From Nitrosomaritimum sp049414205 (GTDB taxonomy: Archaea; Thermoproteota; Nitrososphaeria; Nitrososphaerales; Nitrosopumilaceae): a stretch of 64,000 bases of DNA. The notes under the pieces were generated by a model. The model was given only the letters and a program-made list of their open reading frames with translations. It searched no databases and had not been told where the DNA came from. Within the stretch, counting starts at the first letter, position 1. Every line of letters begins with the position of its first letter. Shown one piece after another: positions 44,130-53,075 of this stretch. Where the stretch lies: NCBI GenBank assembly GCA_049414205.1, contig JBMSGE010000001.1, positions 1 to 64,000 of the forward strand. Direction: 5' to 3'. The position numbers and the translations under genes are program-made.

Positions 44130-45154
44130 TTACGTTCTTTTTTTCCAAATTGTAGTGGGTTGAAGATATTATTGCATTCGGGCACTGCAAAACATAGGTT
44201 TTGTGTCTTTAATTTTTCACATGATGGGCATGAATATTGAGTTCCACTCCCTGATGTTCCTGCTAAATGATTTAATTGGTATAACGTAACTTTTTCATTA
44301 TAATCTGGTGCATTTTTGAATAGTGGTGCTATTTGTTGAACTGTTTGATTTCTTGAAAGTAAAAATGTTGCAAGCATAAATCTACCAGAGTGAGGAAGGT
44401 TTTCTCCCTTTTCAAGAATTTCAATTGCATGTTTGATACATGGTGGATATTCACCTGTAGTAACAGAATGAGTGACAAATTTTTTTGATAGTGAAACTAA
44501 CTTTGAAACCGGTTCTTCAAATCCAGGGATCATGGAAGGTGTTTTTGCATTGATTATTTTTGAATTAATGTAATTTCCTAATTCTTTTCGGATTAGTCTT
44601 ACTGTTTCATGAGGCGTAAGAAAAACAAAGCCATTTTCTACATGTCTGTTGATTAATTTCCATTCTCTTTCATGAAAATTAATTGAATGTGTAAGATAAT
44701 TTGAAATTGGAATTATGAAAAAATCATCTAGTTTTTTTATTTGAATTGAAAATAAATCGTCAATAATTCTTACAGCTAATTCTTTTTTTGATTCATCTGT
44801 GATATTTGCAAGGTCTCTTTCAAGATATTTCTCAGCACGGCGTGCTTCTGCAAGAGAAAATCTTTTGATGAGTGTAGTCATTCCAGTTAATTTCAATAAA
44901 ACTATGGCTAAAAGAAACGAGAAAACTTCTCTTTCTAGTACATAATCTTTTGAGGCTTCCCCATCTATAAGATCTGACTTGTAGATTTTTCCATCAGCAG
45001 AAACTTGAACTCTGTTTAGAGCTTTTTCTACAGATAGTTTTAGATCAGGGTCTGTTCCAAATTGTTGAAGAGTGAATCCTTTATCTTTTAGATATTGACC
45101 AGCATCAGCTAAAAAGGGATATTTTGCGATTTCATCTTTTCCAAGCGTGATCAT
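44126..45154 (-). CDS. priL: DNA primase large subunit PriL
   Basis: Regulatory subunit of primase, 342 residues. The C-terminal domain carries the Fe-S cysteines: PPCIKHAIEIL near residue 230, then SCPSCEKLK, LCFAVPEC. The helical N-terminal domain contacts PriS. First gene of a priL-priS operon. ATG at 45154. Confidence 0.93.
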   Translation of the reverse strand: MITLGKDEIAKYPFLADAGQYLKDKGFTLQQFGTDPDLKLSVEKALNRVQVSADGKIYKSDLIDGEASKDYVLEREVFSFLLAIVLLKLTGMTTLIKRFSLAEARRAEKYLERDLANITDESKKELAVRIIDDLFSIQIKKLDDFFIIPISNYLTHSINFHEREWKLINRHVENGFVFLTPHETVRLIRKELGNYINSKIINAKTPSMIPGFEEPVSKLVSLSKKFVTHSVTTGEYPPCIKHAIEILEKGENLPHSGRFMLATFLLSRNQTVQQIAPLFKNAPDYNEKVTLYQLNHLAGTSGSGTQYSCPSCEKLKTQNLCFAVPECNNIFNPLQFGKKERK

Positions 45155-45243
45155 GAATAATGATTATTGACATTTACTTAAAAATCTGGTTTTTATTGTA
45201 ACGCAGTTGGTGGTTTAAATTATGTTGAGGTAAAATCGTCAAT

Positions 45244-46083
45244 ATGCAGATCGGTTGCCATGTTTCGATCTCTGGCTCTATAGATAAAGCAGTAGATAAT
45301 GCTGTTGAAAGAGAATGTTCTGCATTTCAAATATTTACAAGAAATCCACGTGGATGGCATGCCAAAGAACTATCCATAGAAGATATCAAAAATTTCAAGG
45401 ACAAATTAAAAGCTAGTAAAATTGACAAGTTTGCCACCTGTGCTCATATGCCATATTTGCCTAATCTTTCTAGTCCAAAACCAGATGGTTTGGAAAAATC
45501 AGTAAAATCCTTAGTAGAAGAAGTAGAAAGATGTGGGAAATTAGGAATTCCATATCTTGTAACTCATCTTGGAAGTCATTTAGGCACTGGTGAGGAGGAA
45601 GGAATTAAACGATTAGTCAAAGCCCTAACAACTGCGGGTCAAGTAAAAAATGATGTAATGATTCTTTTAGAAAATACTGCTGGACAAAAAAATTCAGTAG
45701 GATCTGATTTTGAACAGTTGGGAGAAATTTTCAAGCAGTTAAAGCCTGCAAAGAAATTTGGAATTTGTTTAGATACTTGTCATGCATTTGTATCAGGTTA
45801 TGACTTGAGAACTGAAAAAGGCGTTAAAGAAACTTTCAAGGAATTTGAGAAACATGTAGGTATGGAAAATCTAAAAATTTTACATCTTAATGATGCTAAA
45901 GGGGAAATTGGATGTAATTTGGATAGACATTACCATATTGGGTTAGGAAATATTGGAGAAGAAGGAATGACTGCAGTAGTTAAATTGATTTCAAAGAAAA
46001 AAATCCCAATTGTTTTAGAAACACCAATTGATGATACACGTGATGATTTTGAAAATGTTAGAATTGTTAAGGAATTGGCATAA
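45244..46083 (+). CDS. nfo: Endonuclease IV (AP endonuclease)
   Basis: Base excision repair nuclease, 279 residues. TIM-barrel zinc enzyme: IGCHVSISGSIDKAVDNA, QIFTRNPRGW, THLGSHLG, ILLENTAGQKNSVG, GICLDTCHAFVSGYD, LHLNDAKGEIGCNLDRHYHIG contain the conserved His, Glu and Asp metal ligands. Full length. GlyRS follows after 20 bases and is probably co-transcribed. Confidence 0.97.
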   Translation: MQIGCHVSISGSIDKAVDNAVERECSAFQIFTRNPRGWHAKELSIEDIKNFKDKLKASKIDKFATCAHMPYLPNLSSPKPDGLEKSVKSLVEEVERCGKLGIPYLVTHLGSHLGTGEEEGIKRLVKALTTAGQVKNDVMILLENTAGQKNSVGSDFEQLGEIFKQLKPAKKFGICLDTCHAFVSGYDLRTEKGVKETFKEFEKHVGMENLKILHLNDAKGEIGCNLDRHYHIGLGNIGEEGMTAVVKLISKKKIPIVLETPIDDTRDDFENVRIVKELA

Positions 46084-46103
46084 AAAATGGAGAGGAAAAT
46101 TAG

Positions 46104-47561
46104 ATGAATTATGAAAATGTAATGAAACTAGCTCTAGAACGTGGATTTTATTTTCCAAGTTGTGAGGTATATGGAGATGCTCAAGCTGGATTTTGGGAAT
46201 ATGGTCCATCTGGTGTAGGACTGAAAAATAAATTCTTAGAATTGTGGAGAAGAGAGCTGATAAGAAGAGACGGGATGCTTGAAATTGATGGCTCTCAAAT
46301 AATGTCTAAATCTGTTTTTGAAGCATCGGGTCATTTAGGAAGTTTTGCTGATCCTATCATAAAATGTACCAATTGTAAGTCAACTTTTAGAGCCGACAGA
46401 ACGATTGCTGAAGTAGCTAAAATAGAAATTCCTGAGAGCGCAGATTTGGAAGAATTTGATAATGCAATTAGAGAAAATGGCATCAAATGTCCAAAATGTA
46501 AGGGAGTTTTTGAGAATACAAAGAAGTTTAACATGATGTTTAAGGTTGGAATTGGTCCAGAGGAAGAAATTGCTTATCTAAGACCAGAAACTTGTCAATC
46601 GATTTTTGTTGATTTTCCAAGACTGTTTAAAATCATGCGTGGTAAATTGCCTTTAGGAATTGCTCAAGTTGGTAAGAGTTTTCGGAATGAAATTGCACCA
46701 AGACAAAGTTTGCTTCGATTAAGAGAATTTTATCAGGCAGAAATTGAAGTATTTTGTAATCCTGGGAGATTAGATGAAATCGAAAGGTTTGTCGAGATTC
46801 AAGATACTGTGATAAGAGTTCAAACTGAATCTGAACCTGTATCTATGACCTGCAAAGAGGCCGTAGAGACTGGAGTAATTCCCAACAAGTTTGTTGCATA
46901 CTATTTAGGAATTTTAACTGAATTTTATGAAAAAACTGGAATCGATATTACCAAAAGTAGGTTTCGAAAACTAGGAGAAAAAGAAAAAGCATTCTACGCA
47001 GAGGTTGCCTTTGATTTTGAAGTTGAAACAACTATTGGATGGCTTGAGTTAGTTGCATGTAATTATAGATCTGATTATGATTTATCCAGTCACGCTAAAA
47101 AGAGTAAAGAGAAGTTCGAAGTGATGGATAATGATGTAAAAGTACTTCCTCATGTATTTGAAATTTCGATGGGTATTGATCGAAGTCTGTATACCATTTT
47201 AGAGCATAGCCTAAAAGATGATAAAGAAAATGAAAGAACTGTTTTGTCACTTAAACCATATCTTTCACCAATTCATGTGGGAGTTCTATCACTTGTAAAA
47301 AAAGATGGATTAAAAGAAAAAACTGATGAAATTTATGTTAAGATGAAAAGAAAGTTTGATGCATTCTTAGATCATTCTGGTGCAATAGGAAGAAGGTATA
47401 GGAGATTAGATGAAATTGGATCGCCATTTGCAGTTACTGTAGATCACCAAACTTTAGAGGATGATACTGTAACTATACGAATGAGAGATTCTATGGACCA
47501 AAAAAGAGTAAAAGTTGCCGAACTTGATTCCATATTGGGAGAATTTACTTCCTATCCATAG
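46104..47561 (+). CDS. glyS: Glycyl-tRNA synthetase, archaeal/eukaryotic dimeric type
   Basis: Class II synthetase of 485 residues. Start: LALERGFYFPSCEVYGDAQA. A zinc-like pair (CTNCKS, CPKCKG) lies in the insertion, motif 2 is FRNEIAPRQSLLRLREF, motif 3 is EISMGIDRSLYTIL, and the C-terminal anticodon-binding domain follows. Its substrate tRNA-Gly(CCC) is at 38.1 kb. Confidence 0.97.
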   Translation: MNYENVMKLALERGFYFPSCEVYGDAQAGFWEYGPSGVGLKNKFLELWRRELIRRDGMLEIDGSQIMSKSVFEASGHLGSFADPIIKCTNCKSTFRADRTIAEVAKIEIPESADLEEFDNAIRENGIKCPKCKGVFENTKKFNMMFKVGIGPEEEIAYLRPETCQSIFVDFPRLFKIMRGKLPLGIAQVGKSFRNEIAPRQSLLRLREFYQAEIEVFCNPGRLDEIERFVEIQDTVIRVQTESEPVSMTCKEAVETGVIPNKFVAYYLGILTEFYEKTGIDITKSRFRKLGEKEKAFYAEVAFDFEVETTIGWLELVACNYRSDYDLSSHAKKSKEKFEVMDNDVKVLPHVFEISMGIDRSLYTILEHSLKDDKENERTVLSLKPYLSPIHVGVLSLVKKDGLKEKTDEIYVKMKRKFDAFLDHSGAIGRRYRRLDEIGSPFAVTVDHQTLEDDTVTIRMRDSMDQKRVKVAELDSILGEFTSYP

Positions 47562-47623
47562 TCGTATAATGGAAACCTCTGCCTAAGAGTTATTTTATTA
47601 AAAATTAATAACCAATGATTTTT

Positions 47624-47628
47624 GGAGG
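47624..47628 (+). promoter_or_regulatory. Shine-Dalgarno site of the GT2-GtrA gene
   Basis: GGAGG lies six bases before the ATG at 47635. A TATA-like TTTTATTAAAA about 30 bases further up allows a short leader. This sets the start of the glycosyltransferase. Confidence 0.6.
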
Positions 47629-47634
47629 GAACGT

Positions 47635-48810
47635 ATGTCTGAGGCGAGGGGAGTTATTTCAAATCAAAGTGCCCAAGTTTCCATCATAATTCCAACCTAT
47701 AATGAATCTAGAAACATTATTGGAATCTTAAAATCGATAGGGGAAAATTTGCCGAAAAATATTACGGCTGAAGCAATAGTAGTTGATGATAATTCACCTG
47801 ACTCGACAGGGAAAATTGTAGAAGAATATTTGAAGAATGTTAAAAAAATTGCAGGGTATACTATGGATATTATCCATAGGACTTCAAAAAATGGTCTCAG
47901 TTCTGCTATCTTGAGTGGTATTCAACGTGCTAAAGGAGATACCATTGTAGTTATGGATAGTGATTTTTCTCATCCTCCACAAATTATCCCCAAAATGATA
48001 GAATCGTTGAAAAAATACCAATGCGACATGGTAGTTGCTTCAAGATACATTAACGGAGGTAAAATTAACGGTTGGACTTTAAAAAGAAAAATAATGAGTA
48101 AAGTTGCAACATTAATTGCCACTAAAGGGTTAGGAGTAAAGACAAAGGATCCAATGTCAGGATTTTTTGCATTTAAAAAAAATATTTTGAAGGGAATTAA
48201 TTTTGATGCGATAGGTTACAAAATCCTATTAGAAATTTTGGTCAAGAAAAGTGGAATTGCTGTAAAAGAAATTCCTTATACATTTGAGAATAGAACCTTT
48301 GGTTCAAGTAAGTTAGATGGTTCTACCGTTACAGATTATTTCAAATCGGTATGGAAGTTGTATAAATTTGGAAAATCTGAGGAAAGGGGAGAAAAACGTA
48401 ATTCGGTACGTTTTCTTTCAAAGGCAAGTCGATTTTATACGGTTGGATTGTCTGGATTTGGTGTAAATTATTTAATTTCTCTTCTCTTTGCAGGTGGAAT
48501 TTCAGACATGTGGTATCTACATGCTAATTTGATAGGAATCGGTGCCTCAATTACAACCAATTTTCTGTTAAATAAAACTTGGACGTTTGGTGATAGAGAC
48601 TTTTCAAAGAAAAGAACTCTAAAGCAATATGGAAAATTTGTTACATTTAGTTCTCTTGGCGCATTAGTACAGTTAGGTATGGTGTTTTATTTGGTCGATG
48701 GCTATAATCTATCATACCCAATTTCTCTAGTGTTAGCAGTTTTAACGGCAGCCTTTGGAAACTATGTGCTAAATAAGAAGTACACATTCAAAGAGAAAGT
48801 TTGGGGATAA
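47635..48810 (+). CDS. GT2 glycosyltransferase fused to GtrA-like membrane domain (DPM1-like)
   Basis: 391 residues. N-terminal dolichol-phosphate mannose synthase-like GT2 domain: SIIIPTYNESRNI, VVDDNSPDSTG, and the DxD-type VVMDSDFSHPP. The C-terminal 130 residues carry the GtrA module with four hydrophobic helices (VGLSGFGVNYLISLLFAGG, NFLLNKTWTFGDRD, YVLNKKYTFKEK). It probably charges a polyprenyl phosphate with a sugar for protein N-glycosylation or envelope glycolipids. A clear Shine-Dalgarno GGAGG precedes the ATG. Confidence 0.93.
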   Translation: MSEARGVISNQSAQVSIIIPTYNESRNIIGILKSIGENLPKNITAEAIVVDDNSPDSTGKIVEEYLKNVKKIAGYTMDIIHRTSKNGLSSAILSGIQRAKGDTIVVMDSDFSHPPQIIPKMIESLKKYQCDMVVASRYINGGKINGWTLKRKIMSKVATLIATKGLGVKTKDPMSGFFAFKKNILKGINFDAIGYKILLEILVKKSGIAVKEIPYTFENRTFGSSKLDGSTVTDYFKSVWKLYKFGKSEERGEKRNSVRFLSKASRFYTVGLSGFGVNYLISLLFAGGISDMWYLHANLIGIGASITTNFLLNKTWTFGDRDFSKKRTLKQYGKFVTFSSLGALVQLGMVFYLVDGYNLSYPISLVLAVLTAAFGNYVLNKKYTFKEKVWG

Positions 48811-48854
48811 ATTAGAAAAATAAAACAAAAAGAGTGACTGTTCGCCTTAATCCT

Positions 48855-49505
48855 CTATTCAAATGTAGAAGATGAAGATTGAGACGAAAGTCCAGTTTGA
48901 GATGGTACAGATGGGAATTTTTCTCCAATCTGTTGTTCAGCAACTGCAGAAGCTTCTTGAAGAATCTTATCAGTTTCTTCACTTGAAGTATCAGTATCAA
49001 GGCTGAATGAGTCCCCTGCCAAGGAGTCCATCATTAATCCATTGAGTGTCTGGGTCATTGCATTCAATTCCGAGTCTGCTTCTGGCATGAATCTTCCAAG
49101 TGATGACTTTAATCCCTTCATTGTAGACATCGCTGGTCCAATTGCTACCATAGCATCGCCGAGGTCATGAATTGTTGTCAATCGTAATTGAACTTGTTCC
49201 AATGACATTCTTGCATTGCCGAGCATTTTTGTAACTTTACGAATTTCAGCTAATTCGTTTGACAATACCTTACTTGTGCTAGTATCATGTTGCTGCATTG
49301 CAGTCACGATTCTCTTGAAGAGTTGCGCATCTCTTTCATGCAGTTTTCCTAACATAGAGTCCATTTTGCTTATTTGGACTTGAAGTTTATTTACTGCGGT
49401 TTGAATTCGTGGTTTTAATGCACCTTGTGGTTGTACTGCATCACGTATTTTGCCAGTTACACTTTGGGTCTCTTGTCGAGCCCAAGTCTTGTCGAAGTTT
49501 GGCAT
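48855..49505 (-). CDS. cdvB: ESCRT-III-like cell division protein CdvB
   Basis: Snf7-family protein, 216 residues. Basic N-terminal helix (TWARQETQSVTGKIRDAV), long helical core (KLQVQISKMDSMLGKL), and an acidic helix, then a C-terminal KFPSVPSQ stretch resembling the MIM2 motif that binds the MIT domain of CdvC/Vps4, and a Ser-rich tail. Thaumarchaea divide with the Cdv machinery. cdvA and cdvC are not in the window. Which paralogue (CdvB, B1, B2) it is needs comparison, and the MIM2-like motif would favour CdvB proper. Confidence 0.9.
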   Translation of the reverse strand: MPNFDKTWARQETQSVTGKIRDAVQPQGALKPRIQTAVNKLQVQISKMDSMLGKLHERDAQLFKRIVTAMQQHDTSTSKVLSNELAEIRKVTKMLGNARMSLEQVQLRLTTIHDLGDAMVAIGPAMSTMKGLKSSLGRFMPEADSELNAMTQTLNGLMMDSLAGDSFSLDTDTSSEETDKILQEASAVAEQQIGEKFPSVPSQTGLSSQSSSSTFE

Positions 49506-49611
49506 GTTGGGTGATTTAGAAATTGATTCTTAATGAGGGGTGTGTATTTAGATCAACTTTAGACTAAATTTAGCTAACAAACTATTATTCAGGTTTAGGA
49601 ATTGGACATCT

Positions 49612-50376
49612 ATGGCTAGAATTGCAGTTTTTGATTCAGGCTTAGGCTCCTTATCCATAATCAAGGCCATACAAAAAATCTGTAAGGTAGAGATAATCTA
49701 TTTTGCGGATCAGGAAAATTTTCCATATGGAAAAAAATCTAAAAAACAATTAGAAAAAATAATGAAAAAATCTGTTGAACTATTAGAAAAAAAATTTAAT
49801 CCAGAATTAATCGTAATAGGATCAAATACTCCTACTATAATGTTAGATATAACAAATGAAAAAATTATTGGGGTAAATCCTCCCCTTAAAGAAGCTGCAA
49901 ACAAATCTTCTACAAAAAATATAGGAATACTTGCTACAGAAACGGTTGTAAAAAACAGAAATTTAACAGAATATATAAAAAAATGTAAATTATCAAAGAA
50001 AATAATCATTCATAAAATTAATGCATCAAATCTTGTGGAATTAGTAGAATCTGGGAAATTTATTAAAGATAAAAAATATTCAAAAAAAATTATTAAAAGT
50101 ACATTAGAAAATGTGTTTTTAAAAAATAACATTGATATTGTTACATTATCTAGTACTCATCTACCATTTTTAAAACATTATTTGGAATCTGAATTTCCAA
50201 ATATACAATTTATAGATCCAGCAGATGGCATTGCAAAAAAAATTTTAATAAAAATAAAAAAACAGCAATCAAAAAGAAATTCCTTAAAAGTATTTTCTTC
50301 AGATAAAACTAAAATTTTTCAACAGAATTTAGAGAGTATGGGTATTAAAAATAAAATAAAATTTCTATCTATTTGA
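49612..50376 (+). CDS. Glutamate racemase homologue lacking both catalytic cysteines
   Basis: 254 residues with the Asp/Glu racemase fold. The framework is clear: AVFDSGLGSLSI at the N-terminus, FADQENFPYGKKS, then the two halves of the active site. MurI has GCNT and GCTHYP; here they read GSNTPT (Ser71) and LSSTHLP (Ser181). Loss of both general acid/base cysteines argues against racemisation. No peptidoglycan is expected in this lineage. It is convergent with cbiF, overlapping eight bases. Function unknown; it might bind a carboxylate or be a regulatory protein. Confidence 0.8.
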   Translation: MARIAVFDSGLGSLSIIKAIQKICKVEIIYFADQENFPYGKKSKKQLEKIMKKSVELLEKKFNPELIVIGSNTPTIMLDITNEKIIGVNPPLKEAANKSSTKNIGILATETVVKNRNLTEYIKKCKLSKKIIIHKINASNLVELVESGKFIKDKKYSKKIIKSTLENVFLKNNIDIVTLSSTHLPFLKHYLESEFPNIQFIDPADGIAKKILIKIKKQQSKRNSLKVFSSDKTKIFQQNLESMGIKNKIKFLSI

Positions 50377-51133
50377 TTTTGGCTTTTCTGTATCCATGAC
50401 TAAATTTTTTATCATAAAGTTTTGAATACTCATAAGTTTTTGAATCAATTACGTCACTAATAATTACAATTGCAGTTCTAGTAATTTTTTCCATCTTAAT
50501 TTTTTTTACAATATCACCTAAGGTACCTTTAACAATTTTTTGGTCTTTCCAACTTGCTCTATAAACTACAGCGACTGGTGTAGATTTTTTGTAACCTCCA
50601 GCAATTGATTCTTTTACGATATCAGACAATAAATGGACACTTAGATAGAAGATTAGAGTAGCCTTGTGTTTTGCTAATTCAGAAATTTTTTCCCTTTTTG
50701 GCACTTTTGTTCTAGATTCAGCTCTAGTCACAATAATGGTTTGAGTTACGCCTGGAAGAGTAAGTTGTGTTTCAAGAGCTGCTGCTGAGGCTAAAAATGC
50801 AGTTACACCAGGTATTACTTTTGATGATATTCCTTTTTCTTCCAAATTGTCAATTTGTTCTTTAATTGCACCGTAAATTGATGGATCGCCATCATGTAGT
50901 CTAATTACCAGTTTGTCTTTTTTTGCATTTTTATACAAAATATTAAAAATTTCTTCTCTTACCAATTTGGCTGCATCATAGAGTTTTCCTTTTTTACATA
51001 GCTTAAGGATTGCAGGGGGAATTAACGAACCTGAATAAACTACGATGTCTGCCTTTTGAATTAATTTTTTAGCTTTAACTGTTATTAGTTCTGGATCACC
51101 AGGGCCACATCCTACAAAAAAAACATCAGACAC
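50369..51133 (-). CDS. cbiF: Cobalt-precorrin-4 C11-methyltransferase CbiF
   Basis: SAM-dependent tetrapyrrole methyltransferase, 254 residues. FVGCGPGDPELITVKAKKLI gives the SAM-binding P-loop-like motif, VVYSGSLIPP and RLHDGDPSIYGAIKEQ are CbiF/CobM signatures, then VIPGVTAF and TIIVTRAESRTKVP. The start is GTG 51133, overlapping cbiL by eight bases. Last gene of the cbiT-cbiL-cbiF run. Confidence 0.95.
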   Translation of the reverse strand: MSDVFFVGCGPGDPELITVKAKKLIQKADIVVYSGSLIPPAILKLCKKGKLYDAAKLVREEIFNILYKNAKKDKLVIRLHDGDPSIYGAIKEQIDNLEEKGISSKVIPGVTAFLASAAALETQLTLPGVTQTIIVTRAESRTKVPKREKISELAKHKATLIFYLSVHLLSDIVKESIAGGYKKSTPVAVVYRASWKDQKIVKGTLGDIVKKIKMEKITRTAIVIISDVIDSKTYEYSKLYDKKFSHGYRKAKIK

Positions 51134-51848
51134 GTTTTACCACCAATATTGAAAAGTATTTTGTAGTTAATGTTCCATCATTGACTTCTCCCAAAGTTAA
51201 TTTTCTAATTATCTCATTTTCTGTTCCAAGGTCTTGGCCAATAGCAAAAAGAGAGTTGTCAGGAAATCCAGCATCTTTTAGTAAATCTATAACCTGGTCA
51301 AAATATCTACCATCCTTAAGAAAAATCATTGTTTCAGAATTTTTTGCAATTTCTTTTACAGTACTCAAATCATAACAAGATGGAATTATTGAAACTTTAT
51401 CGGCACCTTCGGCTATACTTACTCCTACTTTTGATGCAAAAGTGAATATTGAAACAATTCCAGGAATTGCACTTATTTTCATATTAGGATGATTTTGTTG
51501 AATTTCTTTATGCATATACATCCAAGTACTATACAGATATGGATCTCCTACTGTAAGATATACTACATTTTTTCCTGACAAAACTTTTTCAGCCATAATT
51601 TTGGCATTTTTTTTCCAAGTAGATTCGAGGACTTCTTTGTCTTTGGTCATTGGGAAAATTAATTTAATAATTTCTTGATTTTTTGATTTATCAATAAGGG
51701 GTGAGACTACAGATAATGCAATACTGGGTCTATCTTCCTTTGATGCAGGGCACATAATTACCTCAGCATTATGAATTGCATTAACAGCCTTTACTGTTAA
51801 TAATTCTGGATCGCCTGGTCCAACTCCAATTCCTATTAATTCAGGCAT
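51126..51848 (-). CDS. cbiL: Cobalt-precorrin-2 C20-methyltransferase CbiL
   Basis: SAM-dependent methyltransferase acting directly after cobalt insertion, 240 residues. GIGVGPGDPELLTVKAV at the start, then TVGDPYLYSTWMYM, the CbiL/CobI signature, and AIPGIVSIFTFAS. The C-terminal overlap with cbiF suggests translational coupling. It lies 36 bases after cbiT. Confidence 0.94.
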   Translation of the reverse strand: MPELIGIGVGPGDPELLTVKAVNAIHNAEVIMCPASKEDRPSIALSVVSPLIDKSKNQEIIKLIFPMTKDKEVLESTWKKNAKIMAEKVLSGKNVVYLTVGDPYLYSTWMYMHKEIQQNHPNMKISAIPGIVSIFTFASKVGVSIAEGADKVSIIPSCYDLSTVKEIAKNSETMIFLKDGRYFDQVIDLLKDAGFPDNSLFAIGQDLGTENEIIRKLTLGEVNDGTLTTKYFSILVVKRV

Positions 51849-51884
51849 GAAAAATATGATTTTCTTCCCAATTAAAAAGCTAGA

Positions 51885-52475
51885 TTAGATTTTAGTTGCA
51901 GATATTATAGTAACTGGGTTTCGAGCAAGCATCATTGTTCCTTTTGTAGTTTTTTTGCTTTTTGAAATTGTAACTTGGGTTATATCAACAGAATCAAATT
52001 GTAATTTATCAAGTATTTCCAAAACAGAATACAAAGTTTCAATTAAGATAATTCCAATTACAATTCTGCCTCCAGATTTTAGCTTATCTTGGCATAATTC
52101 TACAATGTCTTTAGTATCCCCACCTGTGCCTCCAATAAAAATAACGTCAGCTTTTTCTAGTTCCTGGATTTTTTCTTTGGCATTGCCAAAAATGACTGAA
52201 ATATTAGAAATCTCAAATTTTTCAATATTTTTTTTTGTTAATTCTATAGCATTAGAGTCATAGTCGACAGCAATTACTTTTCCTGAATTCTCTACTTGGA
52301 TTGCTGCTTCAATGGATATAGAGCCACTTCCACATCCAATATCAAAAACTGTTTGTCCCTTTCTTAATCTTGCTTTACTTAATTGAATTGTTCTTACCTC
52401 TTCTTTTGTAATTGGGACTTTTTCAGCTCTTTCAAAAAAATCATCTGGAATACCAGGGGTTTTAAAATTCCACAT
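51885..52475 (-). CDS. cbiT: Cobalt-precorrin-6B C15-methyltransferase (decarboxylating) CbiT
   Basis: Class I SAM methyltransferase, 196 residues. It starts TPGIPDDFFERAEKVPITKEEVR, typical of CbiT, with the SAM motif VFDIGCGSGSISIEAA, then VIAVDYDSNAIELTKKN and DVIFIGGTGGD. It methylates C15 and decarboxylates the C12 acetate. Second cobalamin cluster with cbiL and cbiF. It lies 22 bases downstream of a membrane protein gene. Confidence 0.94.
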   Translation of the reverse strand: MWNFKTPGIPDDFFERAEKVPITKEEVRTIQLSKARLRKGQTVFDIGCGSGSISIEAAIQVENSGKVIAVDYDSNAIELTKKNIEKFEISNISVIFGNAKEKIQELEKADVIFIGGTGGDTKDIVELCQDKLKSGGRIVIGIILIETLYSVLEILDKLQFDSVDITQVTISKSKKTTKGTMMLARNPVTIISATKI

Positions 52476-52497
52476 ACTCTATTTCCTTTTAGTAAGA

Positions 52498-52974
52498 TTA
52501 GATATTGATTCCACTAGAAACATCTCCTGAATGAACTAGGGTATAAGTTACAATCCAAATAAACAGATACAAGAAAATATAGCTACCAATTCCTTGTGTA
52601 ACAATTTTTTTTCTATCTGAAGATGGTAATTGCATTTTCATTCCCTTGGCTACCACAATTGTTCCAGCAAAAATTATAATCATAAATCCAATTGAGGCCC
52701 AACGTCTTTCTTCACCTTCAATGTCTTCGAAAATGAATGTAGCCATGGTTCCTGCAATAATAGCAAGTCCAACCCTTAGCCAAAATAATTTATTCAGCTT
52801 CCTATCCTTTTCACTACTTTCAGCTAGATTTGCTGTGGGTTCTGTTGGCGGTGAGTCCGATATAGGGGCAGATTCAGTTTCTGGAACTTCCTCAGGCTTA
52901 CTTTCTACAATTTCCTTTTTGGAGTCTTCAGGCTCAGGAGTAGGTTCTGAGGTTTTCTTTTTGTGTTTGGCCAA
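52498..52974 (-). CDS. Three-helix membrane protein, possibly EMC6/Rab5IF-like
   Basis: 158 residues from TTG 52974. The N-terminal 60 residues are disordered, rich in Glu, Pro, Lys and Ser. Three hydrophobic helices follow (LRVGLAIIAGTMATFIF, WASIGFMIIIFAGTIVVA, SYIFLYLFIWIVTYTLV). The layout and the final W-x5-YTLVH helix remind me of archaeal EMC6-like membrane insertase partners, but this is a weak resemblance. It is divergent from the Rqc2 homologue and the first gene before cbiT, cbiL and cbiF on its strand. Confidence 0.6.
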   Translation of the reverse strand: MAKHKKKTSEPTPEPEDSKKEIVESKPEEVPETESAPISDSPPTEPTANLAESSEKDRKLNKLFWLRVGLAIIAGTMATFIFEDIEGEERRWASIGFMIIIFAGTIVVAKGMKMQLPSSDRKKIVTQGIGSYIFLYLFIWIVTYTLVHSGDVSSGINI

Positions 52975-53062
52975 TTAAATTTCTAGTGTGTCTCAAGTGA
53001 TCCTCGTTTAAAATCTTTGGTCATAAAATGAGCATAAACAGGAAGAGTATAATTTCCCATTT

Positions 53063-53066
53063 GGAG
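53063..53066 (+). promoter_or_regulatory. Shine-Dalgarno-like GGAG before the Rqc2-homologue start
   Basis: GGAG lies nine bases before ATG 53076. A TATA-like GTTTAAAATC at 53006-53015 would start transcription near 53037, downstream of the more distal in-frame ATG at 53028, so 53076 is the better start. Confidence 0.45.
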
Positions 53067-53075
53067 CGAATTGTT

